Counted from the stretch's first letter, positions 22,872 through 34,439 are shown. The stretch: 64,000 nt of DNA from Closterium sp. NIES-65 (GCA_948144175.1 CANXME010000213.1:3983001-4047000), one strand, 5' to 3'. The notes: generated by a model from the sequence alone, not told the origin. Made by a program: numbers and translations.

Positions 22872-25800
22872 GTGGAGTTGCTTAGGCAGAGGGTAGATAT
22901 ATTTGCTCTTGACTATGATGCTATTCTCACTGCCATGTATGCATTGCCTACTAGTGCTGACCGTGCCGGTCACCTGTGCGTACCGCCTGAACCGGGTATC
23001 GAGCCTGCTGCTCTAGCTGCTGGTGCGGCTGCTGCTCTGGGTGCTAGTGTGTCTCCTGCTCCAGGTACAGGTGCGGCTGCTGCTCTAGGTGCTAGTGAGT
23101 CTGCTTCCTCAGGTGCGGGTGAAACTGCTCTCTCAGGTACCGCGGCGGCTCCGGCCTCTCACACCTTCACCCTTGACTCGGGAGCTTCCCGCTCCTTCTT
23201 TCGAGACCGCACCACACTCACGCCGCTTGGTCGGCCAGTTGCAGTCTCTCTGGCAGACCCCTCTGGGGGCCCTGTCCTTGCTCACTTCTCCACTGTCCTC
23301 CCGTGTCCGGCGGCCCCCTCTAGCACCCTGTCTGGTATTACCTCCCCTCGTTCTCTACGAACTTGGTGAGTGGTGCTGACCTGCAGGATGCGGGGGTTCA
23401 CCAGTTCACTCCTGCGAGTCAGCGGGTGACCCACTGCACGGACGCTCGGAGAGGCCGACACCTGGCCACGTTTACTCGTCGGCCGGGGTCGAGCCTGTAC
23501 ACACTTACCACTGCGTCTCCTCCAGTCCCTGCGTCTGGTCAGGTAGCTGCATCGGGTCAGGTGTTTGCTGCAGCGTCCAGGTCTGGTCCTGAGTCTGCCC
23601 CCTGCTCGTGTCGCCTCCTGTCTCACGAGACTCTCCTCTGGCACCACCGCCTTGGTCACCCCTCCCTGCTTCGTCTCCGAAGCATGGCCTCCCGTGTCCT
23701 TGTCTCTGGTCTTCCCCGGTCCCTCCCTCCCCTTCCTCCGGGGCCTGGCCCTACCTGCGTCCCCTGTGTCGAGGGGCGGCAGCGGGCTGCCCCTCACTCC
23801 TCCCAGTTTCCTCCGACAGAGGCCCCGCTGCAGACGCTTCACATGGACGTGTGGGGCCCGGCCCGCGTCCGTGGACAGGGTCACGAGCGCTACTTCCTGC
23901 TGGTGGTTGACGACTACTCGCGTTACACCACAGTCTTCCCCTTGCGCAGCAAGGGTGATGTCACTGAGGTGTTGATCGATTGGATCTGCGCAGCTCGTCT
24001 CCAGCTGAGGCGGAGCTTCGGCTCGGACTTTCCTGTTCTGCGTCTGCACTCTGATAGAGGCGGAGAATTCTCCTCTGGCCTTCTGCGAGCCTACTGTCGT
24101 GCACGAGGCATCCGCCAGACCTTCACGCTTCCGCACTCTCCACAGCAAAATGGGATTGCAGAGCGCCGCATTGGCATGGTCATGGACGTCGCCCGTACGT
24201 CCATGATGCATGCGGCTACCCCCCATTTTCTGTGGCCATTTGCGGTCCGGTACGCGGCGCATCTGATCAACCTTCAGCCCAGGGTCTCCATGCCGGAGAC
24301 CTCCCCAGCCTTGCTGTGGACGGGGAAGGTTGGCGATGCGTCTGCGTTCCGTGTCTGGGGATCTCGGGCGTTTGTTCGCGACTTGTCTGCGGACAAGCTG
24401 TCCCCTCGTGCTGCTCCTTGCGTCTTCCTGGGTTTCCCCCCTGACGCGCCAGGGTGGAAGTTCTACCACCCCACCTCTCGCCGTGTTCTGTCATCTCAGG
24501 ACATCACGTTCGACGAGTCGGTCCCCTACTACCGTCTCTTCCCCTACCGCACTCCGTCCCTCCCCCCGCCACCGCTCTTCCTTGTGCCAGGTCCCCCCCC
24601 GGTAGACCCCCTCCCCCCTCAGGGTCCTGCCCCTTCAGGTGTGTCCCAGGTAGACGCTGTCGAGCCTGTCGAGGTCGCTGGTGACTCTGGTGCTGCTGAG
24701 GGTGCTGAGCCTGAGGGTGCTCACTCTGGGGGTGCTGACTCTAGGGGTGCTGAGCGTGTGGGTACTACGCCTGGGGGTGCTGAGCCTGAGGGTACTACGA
24801 CTAGGGGTGCTAAGCCTGGGGGTGCTGAGTCTGGGGGTGCTGAGCCTGGGGGTGCTATGCTTGGGGGTGCTGAGCCTGGGGGTACTGAGCCTGGGGGTGC
24901 TGAGTCTGGGGGTGCTAAGCCTGGGGGTGCTATGCTTGGGGGTGCTGAACTTGGGGGTACTGAGCCTGGGGGTGCTACGCCTGGAGGTGCTGAGCCTGAG
25001 GGAGCTGGGCCTGCTCGTGGGGCGTCTGGCGGTGCTAAGCCTGGCGGTTCTCCGGGTGCTTCGTCTCGCCGGGAGCCACTCTCTCCACAGGAGCTGCGTG
25101 AGTGGTTTGCCCGGCGCTGGAGGCAAGCTGCTGGAGCTGGAGGTGCTGCGGGTACTGGAGGTTCTGCTGCTGCTGTGGGTGCTGGTACCGCGGGTCCCGG
25201 CGGTGCTCGTACTCGGAGTACTAGAGCTGCTGGGCATGCGGGTACTTCTGGAGCGGGAGCTGCTTCGGGTGCTGGCTTGGAGGCTACTGCTGTCGGTCCT
25301 GGAGGCGGTCTTGCTGAGGGTGCTACTGGTGCTGCTGGAGGTACTGGAGCTGGAGGTGCTGCTGGTGTTGGTGCTGCCGCTGGGGGTACTGGTGCTGTCT
25401 CTGCTGTGTCTGGAGTCGCCGCGCGGCCTCGGCCGTACTTCGTTCCGCTCCTTCAGCAGGTTCTTGGTCTCCCGCCTTCTACTGGTCCTCCGCCTCCCTT
25501 AGCATGTCCAAAGCCTGTCCCGTCACAGTTACAGTTACAGCCGGCCTCCCCACTGCCTGCTCCGTCTCCCTACACTGGTCCTACTGGAGGTCTTGCTGAG
25601 CGTCGTGAGCTTGCGTCTCGCCCTGCGTCGCCTGTCCGTGCTGCTCGCACTAGTGGTCGCGGTTCGCGTCAGCGTCCTCCTCCTGTCCCTGGCACGCTTC
25701 GAATGTCTCTGCGTCCGTCCACTGCTCCTCTGCGTGCCCCTTTGCCTTCTCCTCCTGAGTCTTCTCTTCCTGCTCTTGCCGACCCGGAGTCGGACTCTCT

Positions 25801-27688
25801 TCGTGCTGCCAGTCCTACTTTCACGCATCTCCTTGCTACTGTTGTCACTGACCCTTCCTTTGAGTCCACTACTGCGTCTGCCCTACTTGCTGAGCTCGTC
25901 GACTTTGCTGCTCGCTGTCGTCTAGACTACGCTGCCAGTCTTGTTGCTGAGTGTGAGTCTGTCTGTCCTCCGTCCGTCGGGGGTGAGTGTGCCCTTGGCA
26001 CGGACGTCCTTGAGGACAGGCAGGAGGAGTTCCACTGCTTGGCCGCTGCTTCACCTCATCTCGTGTCCGTACTGCTTACCCCTGAGGGAGACCCGGATGC
26101 ACTTGACATCCCGACTCCGCGCTCTTACGCGGAGGCGATAGAGGGTCCCTACTCCTCTTAGTGGCAGGCAGCTATGGACGCAGAGATGGCTTCGTGGAAG
26201 TCCACAGGCACCTACGTTGACGCCGTTCCCCCTCCTGGGGCGAACATCGTCAGTGGCATGTGGATTTTCAGGGTGAAGCGACCGCCGGGTTCTCCACCTG
26301 TCTTCAAGGCGCGTTACGTGGCTCGTGGCTTCAGTCAGCGGCAGGGAGTTGACTACTTTCAGACCTTCTCTCCCACCCCGAAGATGAACACTCTTCGGGT
26401 GCTGCTGCACATAGCCGCTCAGCGCGACTACGAGCTTCACTCTCTTGACTTCAGCACTGCTTTCTTGCAGGGCATCCTGCACGAGGAGATCTGGCTGCGC
26501 CGCCCACTTGGCTTCACTGGGACTTTTCCTCCTGGCACCCAGTGGAGCCTCCGCCGGCCAGTCTACGGTCTCCGCCAGGCACCGCGTGAGTGGCACGACA
26601 CACTGAGGACTACACTTGCGGCTCTTGGGTTTGCTCCCTCTACTGCCGACCCGTCGCTGTTTCTGCGCACCGACACTTCTTTTCCGCCGTTCTACATCCT
26701 CGTGTACGTCGACGACTTGGTCTTTGCCACAGCTGACACTGCTGGACTCGCTTACGTGAAGTCCGAGTTGCAGAAGAGACACACGTGCACTGACCTGGGT
26801 GAACTGCGCAGCTACCTTGGCTTGCAGATCACTCGGGACAGAGCACGCCGAACCATTACCCTGACTCAGTCACACATGGTGCAGCAGGTCCTTCAGCGCT
26901 TCGGCTTCACGTACTCCTCGCCCCAGGCCACTCCTGTGCCTACTCGCCACTCGCTCTCAGCTCTGCCTTCGGATGAGTCCGTAGAGTCGAGTGGCCCGTA
27001 CCCAGAGCTTGTTGGCTGCCTCATGTACCTGATGACCTGCACACGACCTGACCTTGCATACCCTCTTAGCATTCTCGCACGCTATGTTGCTCCTGGGAGA
27101 CACCGACCAGAGCACATGGCTGCAGCGAAGAGGGTGTTGCGCTACTTGTGCAGTACGCCGGGCATGGGGCTAGTGCTTGGAGGGCGCAGTCCAGTGGTCC
27201 TCACTGGGCACGCAGACGCTTCTTGGGCTGACGACCAGGCTACGCAACGGTCGTCACAGGGTTACACCTTCAGCCTTGGTTCCGGCTCTGTCTCGTGGCG
27301 GGCTACTCGCTCGTCTTCTATTCTCGGCTCTAGTTGTGAGGCTGAGATCTACGCTGGGGCCATGGCTGCACAGGAGCTTCGCTGGCTCACCTACCTGCTG
27401 ACTGACCTCGGAGAGCTGCCTCGTTCTCCTCCAGTACTGTACGTAGACAACAAGGCCATGCTGGCCTTGTGTCGAGAGCAGCGACTGGAGCACAGAACAA
27501 AGCACATTGCTCTCCGCTACTTCCTTGCTCGTGAGCTACAGCAGCGTGGACAGTTGCGGCTTGCGTACGTGGCCTCTGAGGCCAACACTGCTGATGTTTT
27601 CACCAGGGCACTTCCGCCTTGTGATCATCAGCGCTTCTGCACTCAGTTGGGTCTTGTCCCTGTCTTGCCTCACTTGGTCACCTCTTGA
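22872..27688 (+). pseudogene. Copia C protease-integrase-RT-RNase H pseudogene
   Basis: It opens with the gag end (FALDYDAILTAMYA) and protease (TFTLDSGASRSFFRDR). A one-base loss near 23338 (STLSGITSP against SGLYLPSF in B) shifts the frame. From 23363 it runs through integrase (HHRLGHPS, DVWGPARVRG, SDRGGEFSSG, PQQNGIAERR), linker, LREWF box (25082-25108) and RT. TAG at 26159-26161 is CAG in A, B and D. The same frame continues to TGA at 27686 with LVYVDDLVFA in RT and SSCEAEIYA in RNase H. This is the best-preserved plus-strand pol of the family here. Confidence 0.92.
24690..25010 (+). repeat. AEPGG-coding 15-bp array in copia C
   Basis: About 20 units of GGTGCTGAGCCTGGG type code GAEPG, GAESG, GAKPG and GAMLG variants. 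A larger repeat is visible: the block spelling GGAMLGGAEPGGTEPGGA recurs in altered form. It lies between integrase and the LREWF box. Confidence 0.88.
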
Positions 27689-27862
27689 CCTTGCTTGTAC
27701 TGTTACATATATATACCTGCTCTTGCTTGTCTAGCCTTATATATGTATGTACTCCTGCATGTGAACTGGCCTTGTGGCCTTGTACTTGTGCTCGGAATGT
27801 GTGGTGACTTTGTGATCCACCCTGAGCTTTGCTCTGTTTTGCTTTGCTTGATTGGTCTTGTG

Positions 27863-27994
27863 TGTCAGAACATTATAGCTTATGCTTTTGTGTAGGCTGT
27901 AGTGGGGTATCCCATAGGGGGTACAGCCCAAATAGGGTTAGTACTTGTACCCACTTCATTCATAGTTCACTCATTCTCGTTTCAATTTTTCTTA
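27863..27994 (+). repeat. 3' LTR of copia C (132 bp)
   Basis: It matches 13652-13783 with about five differences; the end is TTA rather than TCA. It is preceded by GGTCTTGTG instead of the CCTATGGGGGTG tract of relatives, so about 35 bp is lost there. GAAAT follows. Confidence 0.92.
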
Positions 27995-27999
27995 GAAAT

Positions 28000-28449
28000 A
28001 TGCACGTGCGGCATTCCGAGCTCGTGGGAGTGGCGAAACCAAAGACAAAAAGTCAAAAAACGGATCTCGCCAGTGATTGCGGATCGTGCTGGCGAGGAAA
28101 AGCAGATCCGAAAGCGTCAGCGCAATCTGGACCGAATCGAAATTGAAGGACAGCATTGGGCGCGAGATTTGGAGAATCAAGGGCGAAATCCCAAGCCCCT
28201 TGACCGAAATTTGTCAGAGGGATTCGCCGAGAAAAAGAAAACCTCCGCGAAAAAAGACTCGACCAAGACGGGAACTCTCCAATTCGACCCCGGAAAAAAG
28301 CAGGATTCGTTAAAGTTATCTTTCAAAGATGCTTTAATGAAGACTTGTGATTTTCGCGGGTCCGGAGCCATAAACAAATTCCGGGAAGAACTCCAGAGGA
28401 AGCAGACAATTAAAGAAGTGGTACCGGTGCCTACGGAGCTGGGGAAAAA
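28000..28449 (+). pseudogene. G gag-pol junction region after copia C
   Basis: After removal of C and its duplication, the codon split by the insertion is TAT. The following frame soon meets TGA at 28074. A different frame is open to 28549, with Lys/Glu-rich sequence (RKRQRNLDRIEIEGQHWARD), so a small indel is likely. The role is not recognised beyond a charged gag-protease spacer. Confidence 0.6.
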
Positions 28450-30030
28450 ATGGAGTGTGGAAAGGAGTACACCTTTTCACGGCGTCAACGTCCTCTCCCG
28501 GAACCAGCCCAATACGACTCTCCACTCTCCAAGAAGTCTATGGAGCTGAAGCAGCTGAAGAGGCAGCTGGGAGTTCAAAAGAAGCTGCGGAAACTCCGAA
28601 AACCCCTCCAGGATGCATCCAGTGGATCGCAGGCGTCGACCGGATCCACCCCCTCAGGGTCAACCTGTACGGTTACTACCTCTACTCCTGGCATTGGAGA
28701 GGAGCTTTTCTCCACGCAGCCCAGGCCAGCTGGTTGTCCAGGAGCAAACAGTGGAACCACGGTGTGTACTGAATATTGGGATGTACCCTATGATCCTATT
28801 AATGAGACTATTTTTGGGTACTCCGAGCAACGCTCACCACTCCTGCTCGAGGTGATCTGCAACGGACAGCGCCTCCAAGCACTCGTGGACAGCGGGGCGT
28901 CGCACAGCGTCTATGACAAAAAGGCAATCGATCGACTCGGAGATGAAATCAAGTTCTCAAGCTTCTCAGCAACGATGGTGGATGGCAGTAAGCTACCTAT
29001 CTACGGGGAAACACGGTTACTACTCCAGATTGGACCCCTTCGATGGAAGCCTGCTCTCCCCGTCACAAATATCAAAGGACTCGACGTAATCTTCGGGAGA
29101 GACTTTCTTAAAAAGTTCAACCCCGAGATCAACTGGGTTAACCGGACGGCCAACATCAACAACAACGGGAAGAAAATCAGCCTTCCCAAATGGGACGACA
29201 CGGGAAATATTCCAGTCGAGACACTCACACGCTTTGAAAAGGACGTCAAACGGACCACGGCGGGATTCATGGCGATAGTCAACGAAGCAGACAACGGAGA
29301 GAAGCAGACCCAGGAACTTCCTCCAGCAGTCAAGAAAATTCTTGAAGAGTTCCAGGACGTTCTCCCCGACGATTTACCTGATCAACTACCGCCATACCGA
29401 ACACATCAACACGAGATCGTAGAAGAGCCGGGGTCCAAGCCAACGTTCCGAGCACCATACCGGCTGATCCCGACAGAGCTTGCCGATATGAAAAAACAAA
29501 TAGAGTATCTCCTGTAGAAAGGGCTGATTCGACCTTCGACTTCGCCGTACGGAGCTCCAGTTCTCTTCACTCCGAAGCCAGACGGAAGTCTGCGAATGTG
29601 CATCGACTACCGAGCCTTGAACAAGCAGAATGTAAAAAATAAATACCCGATACTACGGATCGACGACTTACTCGATCAACTTCGCGGTGCTACGGTATTC
29701 TCCAAGCTCGACCTCAGATTGGGATACTGGCAAATTCGTATGGCGGACAACTCTATCCACAAAACCGCCTTTCGAACTCGGTATGGGTCATACGAGTATC
29801 TCGTGATGCCGTTCGGACTCACTAACGCACCAGCCACATTTCAGGCGGAAATGAACCACATCCTTCGGCCCCTTCTGGACGAGTGCGTGGTGGTATATTT
29901 GGACGATATCCTGATCTACTCGAAAGACATGAAGAAGCACGTTGAGCATCTGCGACGGATGTTTGAAATTCTTCGACGAGAACGCTTCTACGTGAAACTA
30001 TCCAAGAGCGAGTTTGCGTTGGAAAAAAGT
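28450..30030 (+). pseudogene. G protease and reverse transcriptase, N-terminal part
   Basis: Protease is recognised by LQALVDSGASHSVYDKKA. RT follows with [39 protein letters not shown], motif [25 protein letters not shown] and catalytic [14 protein letters not shown] at 29515-29517 interrupts EYLL-KGL. A one-base shift in an A6 run near 30022-30027 separates ALEK from [14 protein letters not shown], which continues in another frame. Confidence 0.92.
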
Positions 30031-32140
30031 CAAGTTCCTTGGACATATGGTGAGCCCTCAAGGAGTTCACGTGGATCCTAAGAAGATCGAAGCAGTGCGA
30101 ACGTGGAAGACCCCTGAGAACGTGAAGGAGTTACAACAGTTCCTTGGATTTGCCAACTACTACAACCGGTTCGTACCGAACTACGCCAAGATTGCCGCAC
30201 CATTAACGAACCTGTTGAAGAAGAATACACCATATCAATGGGAGGCGAAGCACCAGGAAGCAGTGGAACAACTTAAAACCGCACTCACGTCCGCACCTGT
30301 CCTTAACCTGCCAGACCCTGAACTTGACTATGTCATCGAGGCCGATGCTAGCGATCAAGCAGTGGGCGCAGTACTCATGCAGGATCAAGGGAAGGGACTG
30401 CAACCCATTGCATACCTCAGTAAAAAACTTCACGGGGCAGAACTCAATCACCCCATCCATGACAAAGAGGCCCTCGCCATCGTCAACGCATTTAAGGCAT
30501 GGAGGTTTTATCTCGAAGGAAGAAAAACGACCGTCTACACCGACCACTGCAGCCTCAAGTATCTGAAGACCCAACCAACACTCTCCAGGCGGCAAGTCCG
30601 GTGGATTGACTTTCTCGAAACCCACTTCCATTACGACATCGTGTATAAGCCGGGGCACAAGAACAAGGCAGACGCACTCAGTCGTCCTGCACACGTTGCC
30701 GCCCTACATGTCGATGGCATGAACCCACTTTTGAAGGGACTCTTCACGCATGGATACACCTTCGACCCCGAAGTCTCTGTAGCAGAAAAGCGCCATCTTC
30801 TACATTGGGATCAAGACATCGCATACCACAAGGGATCCACAAAAATATGGGTATCTAATTACCCTCCTTTACGCCAGTTACCGCTCGAAGAATATCATGA
30901 TGTTCTCTACGCGGGCCACTTCGGTAGTAACAAGACGCTTGCCGCTATTGCGAAGCATTATTATTGGCCCCACATGGCGGATGACGTACAAAAATTCGTC
31001 ACCTCGTGCGACACATGCCAACGGATGAAGAGCAGCAAACAGAAGAAAGCAGGGTTACTACAGCCTCTTCCAGTCCCTGAACAGCCTTGGCAAGTGGTTA
31101 GCCTCGACTTCATCACCGGGTTACCACCTACCAAAGCTGGTTACGACGCCATTCTAGTCGTCATCGACAAATTCTCCAAAATGGGACACTTCATTCCGAC
31201 ACACACAACGGCTCGCACCGAGGAGACAGCGCAATTATTCTTCCGCTACGTCATCTCGCAACATGGCATTCCAACCACGCTGATCTCCGACAGAGACCCG
31301 AAATTCACGAGTAAATTCTGGAAGGAGCTCATGTCGCTCATGGGGACCAAACTCGCCATGTCATCAGCCTATCATCCCCAAACGGATGGTCAGACAGAGC
31401 GCCTCAACCAGATTGTCGAACAACTTCTGCGAGCAGCGTGTAAGGACAATATCTCTAAATGGGATGCACACCTGCCGGTTCTCGAGTTTGCGTATAACAA
31501 CGCCACGCATGCCACAACAGGGCAAACTCCTTTCTTCCTCTGTTACGGTTGCAACCCACTCACGCCTCAGAAACCAACAGTACCCGCCACGGTGCAACCC
31601 GTACATGACTTCATTACCACTATGCACCAATTGTGGGAGCGCACGCATAAACGTCTTCTGACTATCCAGCAGCAACAAAAGAAGCTCGCTGATCGGAGTC
31701 GCAACGATCATTCCATCAAGATTGGCGATCAAGTGCTTCTGGATACACGCAATCTTGACATTAGCCATCTTCCGTCTAAGCTCCGACCTCGCTTCTGCGG
31801 ACCTTTTCTCGTCGAGGCGCAGGTCACTCCAGTAACCTTCCGCTTGCGTTTACCAGCTACCTGGAAAATTCACAATGCCTTCCATGTTCAACTTCTTAAG
31901 CCCTATCGGGACCCAAACACGGTCTTCAAAGGTCGCCAGCCGCCGCCGCCACTGCCAGTGATCGTTAATGGGGAACCCGAGTACGAAGTCGAAGCCGTTC
32001 TGGCGCACCGACGACGACGTAGCGGCACCTTGGAGCTCTTGATTCGTTGGAAAGGCTATGATCCTTCCGAGGATACCTGGGTACCTGAACACGACATGGA
32101 TAACGCCCGCCGTCCTCTCCAGGACTACCTTGTCAAGTAG
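30014..32140 (+). pseudogene. G RT end, RNase H, integrase and chromodomain
   Basis: This is an open 708-codon segment: RT thumb (FLGFANYYNRFV), RNase H (VIEADASDQAVGAVL, YTDHCSLKYL, NKADALSRP), integrase zinc region (HFGSNKTLAAIAKHYYWP, CDTCQRMK), DDE core (SLDFITGLP, LISDRDPKFTS, SAYHPQTDGQTERLN), then a chromodomain (YEVEAVLAHRRR, ELLIRWKGYDPSEDTWVPE). Chromodomains are known to steer chromovirus integration to modified histones. The segment looks functional, but the shift at 30022-30027 and upstream stops separate it from its start. Confidence 0.94.
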
Positions 32141-32162
32141 GGTGTTACTTCTACCACCCAGC

Positions 32163-32177
32163 TTTGAGGGGGGGAAG
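32163..32177 (+). other. Polypurine tract of G
   Basis: TTTGAGGGGGGGAAG directly precedes the 3' LTR and is a clear plus-strand priming site. Confidence 0.85.
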
Positions 32178-32579
32178 TGTGGGAGGACGTCCCCGTTATA
32201 ATATTTTCTCACTATTATATTTTTCCGTTATCCTATTCTCCCTTTTCTCCTCTTTATTTTGGTCTTTATCTCATCTCAATCGGCCTTCTATTCTATTTTC
32301 TAGAGCCTTCTATTCATTTCTCTTATTTCCTACTTTTCCCACCGACATACCTATTATACGGCACCGACAGCGCCGACAGTGGTGTATAAGGTGTAATCTG
32401 GGCGTAATCCCAAGTGCCAATAGCCTTGCGTGCTTGTGCGCACTTGTGATTGTAGTATCGGGAAGGGCGTGTTCCCGAAGGTTCGTTTTATCTCGTTTAT
32501 CCTTGTATTTTCCGAGTATAAAAATGCCTTGTATTCAGTTTTAGTGACAAGTTTCGATTGAGAATTCGATCCTGTGATA
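32178..32579 (+). repeat. 3' LTR of G
   Basis: 402 bp; starts TGTGGGAGGACG and ends TGTGATA, where the 5' copy ends TGTGACA. GAGGA at 32580-32584 completes the target duplication. Confidence 0.95.
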
Positions 32580-33068
32580 GAGGAGCTCAGTTGTTCTCAC
32601 GGGGCTTCTTGGGTTGACAACCAGGCTACTCAGCGGTCATCACAGGGTTACACCTTCAGCCTTGGCTCTGGCTCAGTTTCGTGGCGTTCTACGCGTTCGT
32701 CTTTAGTTCTCAGCTCCAGTTGTGAGGCTGAGATCTACGCCACAGCCATGGCTGCATAGGAGTTACGCTGGCTCACCTACCTGCTCACTGACCTGGGAGA
32801 GCGGCCTCGTTCTCCTTCAGTGCTGTACGTCGACAACAAGGCTGCCATTGCCTTGTGTGAGGAGCATAGACTAGAGCACAGAACGAAGCACATCACTCTA
32901 CGTTACTTCCTGGCTCGAGAGTTGCAGCAGCGTGGTCAGCTTCGTCTGCGTTACGTGGTCACTCAGGCCAACACTGCTGATATATTCACCAAGGCACTTC
33001 AGTCTGGTGATCATCAGCGTTTCTGCACTTTGCTAGGGCTTGTGCCCACTTTTCCTCACTTGTTGTAG
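32580..33068 (+). pseudogene. Copia A RNase H remnant
   Basis: It completes the reading frame broken at 4419. A short deletion removes the codons for HSDA after VVLT. The rest codes SSQGYTFSLGSGSVSW, SSCEAEIYATAMAA, VDNKAAIALCEEHRLEHRTK and ends TAG at 33066. TAG at 32757-32759 replaces the CAG of AAQELRW. Confidence 0.88.
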
Positions 33069-33296
33069 ACTCTGCCTGTACTGTGATCTATATATATATA
33101 CCTGCATGCTTGCTTTGCTAGGTATAGATCATTGTGATACTTGTGTTACATATATGCCTCTGCATATGAACTGGCCTTGTGGCCTCTTGCTTGTGCTCAG
33201 AGTGTGTGGTGACGTTGTGATCCACCCTGAGCTTGCTTTGTCTTTCTTGACTGGTCTTGTGACCCCTTGTTCTCCCCTACTTAGCCTATGGGGGTG

Positions 33297-33363
33297 TGTC
33301 AAATATTGTATATGTTGCTGTTTTGTAGGCTACAGTGGGTTAGCCTTTAGGGGGTACATTTTG
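33297..33363 (+). repeat. Truncated 3' LTR of copia A
   Basis: It begins TGTCAAATATTGTATATG after the polypurine tract and carries the core TAGGCTACAGTGGGTTA. Sequence changes to the E LTR after 67 bp. Confidence 0.8.
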
Positions 33364-34216
33364 TGAGAATTGAGGAATGAAGAAGAGAGGGTTGCACTAG
33401 CAGCAGTTGGCATACATATAGGAAACCCTAATTGGGTTGTACTCGCTCTAGAGTACCCCACTGCAGGCTAGACAATTATAACATTCTGACACACCCCCAT
33501 AGCCAAAGTGGGGTGTAATCAGCACAATGAGCAAGCAGGCAAAGAGCAGGAGTTCACAAATGTAAGCAAAGCTAGAGGCTATCGCAGAGGGCAAGTGTGG
33601 AGGAGGAGGGACTATGAGAGGAGAGGAGGTAGTGGGCGGCAGCTGAAGCTGCTGGCACACGGCGCAACTGGAGCAACTGGCACACAAGCAACTGGAGCAA
33701 CTGGCACACTGGCAACTGGAGCAACTGGCACACGGGCTACTGGAGTAACTAGCTCCGCGGCTAACTCTGAGCGGCAGGAGCAACGGACTCACGGGCGACT
33801 GGAGCAACGGGCTCACGGGCGACTGGCGCAACGGGCTCACGGGCGACTGGCGCAACGGTCTCACGGGCGACTGGAGCTGCGGGCTTCACGGCGGCCACCC
33901 CCTTCAACCTCCCCAAACTATCCCACCCCATTTCACACACCCCCTACTGCACCCCTAGGCTCACTCACACCCCACCCCATAGCACCACTCCGTCGACTCC
34001 CACACACCCACCCCCCTCAGCGGCAGCTATAGCAGTGGGAGACAGAGGAGGAGGAGGAGTAGGGGAGACCACACACCCGCCACCCCCTTCTCGCCACCCC
34101 CAGACCCTAACACAGGGCAGGGCGGGACGGCGGGTAGGGAAGTTATGGGGGAGGGGGGGGACGACGCGCGGACTCCCAGGGCGCCAAAACAGGCGGCAGA
34201 AGGGGCGGCGCTCGCT
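33364..34216 (-). mobile_element. Element E: LTR plus non-coding interior (non-autonomous or rearranged)
   Basis: A 128-bp minus-strand LTR (33364-33491; minus-strand start TGTCAGAATGTTATAATTG) is followed by a polypurine tract (CTATGGGGGTG on the minus strand) and about 700 bp without coding homology. 33655-33890 is a tandem repeat of GCAACTGGAGCAACTGGCACAC, later GGGCTCACGGGCGACTGG, type. 33890-34200 is C-rich then G-rich. No second LTR in the same orientation is present; F begins with a plus-strand relative of this LTR. Confidence 0.65.
33655..33890. repeat. Tandem repeat in element E
   Basis: Units based on CAACTGGAGCAACTGG grade into CGACTGGAGCAACGGGCTCACGGG. They resemble the leader minisatellites of the related copias in being GC-rich and degenerate, but the unit differs. 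Confidence 0.75.
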
Positions 34217-34335
34217 ATGTTTGTCTAGCCTGCAGTGGGGTACTCTAGAGGGAGTACAGCCCAATTTAGGGTTTGCTATATGTACTCAACTGCTTGCTAG
34301 TGAAAACCTTTCTTCCTCATTCCTCATTCTTCACA
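34217..34335 (+). repeat. 5'-truncated LTR of F (E-type)
   Basis: It matches the reverse complement of the E LTR from TTGTCTAGCCTGCAGTGGGG onward and ends TTCTTCACA. The first ~15 bp (TGTCAGAATGTTATAA) are missing. Confidence 0.8.
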
Positions 34336-34349
34336 TGGTATAGAGCTGG
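34336..34349 (+). other. Primer binding site of F
   Basis: TGGTATAGAGCTGG directly abuts the LTR and is like that of D. Confidence 0.7.
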
Positions 34350-34439
34350 TTCCCTCCTGAGACTAATCCTTCCTAGGGCCCACCACTTCGCTAAACTTTT
34401 TTTTTCTGCCCTGCCCTTAGCGCGTTTCGTGCTCTGCCC

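Larger units (their letters stand above)
13652..27994 (+). mobile_element. Ty1/copia element C (host of nested T)
   Basis: 132-bp LTRs at 13652-13783 and 27863-27994 differ at about five positions. The target duplication GAAAT (13647-13651, 27995-27999) is intact. Inserted in gag of G and itself split by T at 14163/21869. Own length without T is about 6.6 kb. Most of gag is missing, and about 35 bp holding the polypurine tract is deleted just before the 3' LTR, so this copy could not replicate. Confidence 0.94.
4420..32579 (+). mobile_element. Ty3/gypsy chromovirus G (host of nested B and C)
   Basis: G has LTRs at 4420-4820 and 32178-32579, a primer site, gag with CCHC knuckle, protease, RT, RNase H, integrase and a C-terminal chromodomain. 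The 5-bp target duplication GAGGA is perfect. Removing B, C and their duplicated sites leaves about 6.03 kb. The LTRs differ at roughly a dozen positions by eye (about 3%), so G is an older insertion. Stops and frameshifts in gag and pol make it non-autonomous. Confidence 0.95.
32580..33363 (+). mobile_element. Copia A, right end
   Basis: RNase H end, AT-rich 3' region with TATATA runs, polypurine tract CCTATGGGGGTG (33285-33296) and the first 67 bp of the 3' LTR (TGTCAAATATTG from 33297). The LTR is cut by element E at 33364. Confidence 0.88.

Noticed and set aside
30014-30030. Programmed frameshift at the A6 run in G pol
   Set aside because: It falls inside the RT domain rather than at a gag-pol junction, so a simple slip mutation in a decayed copy is likelier.
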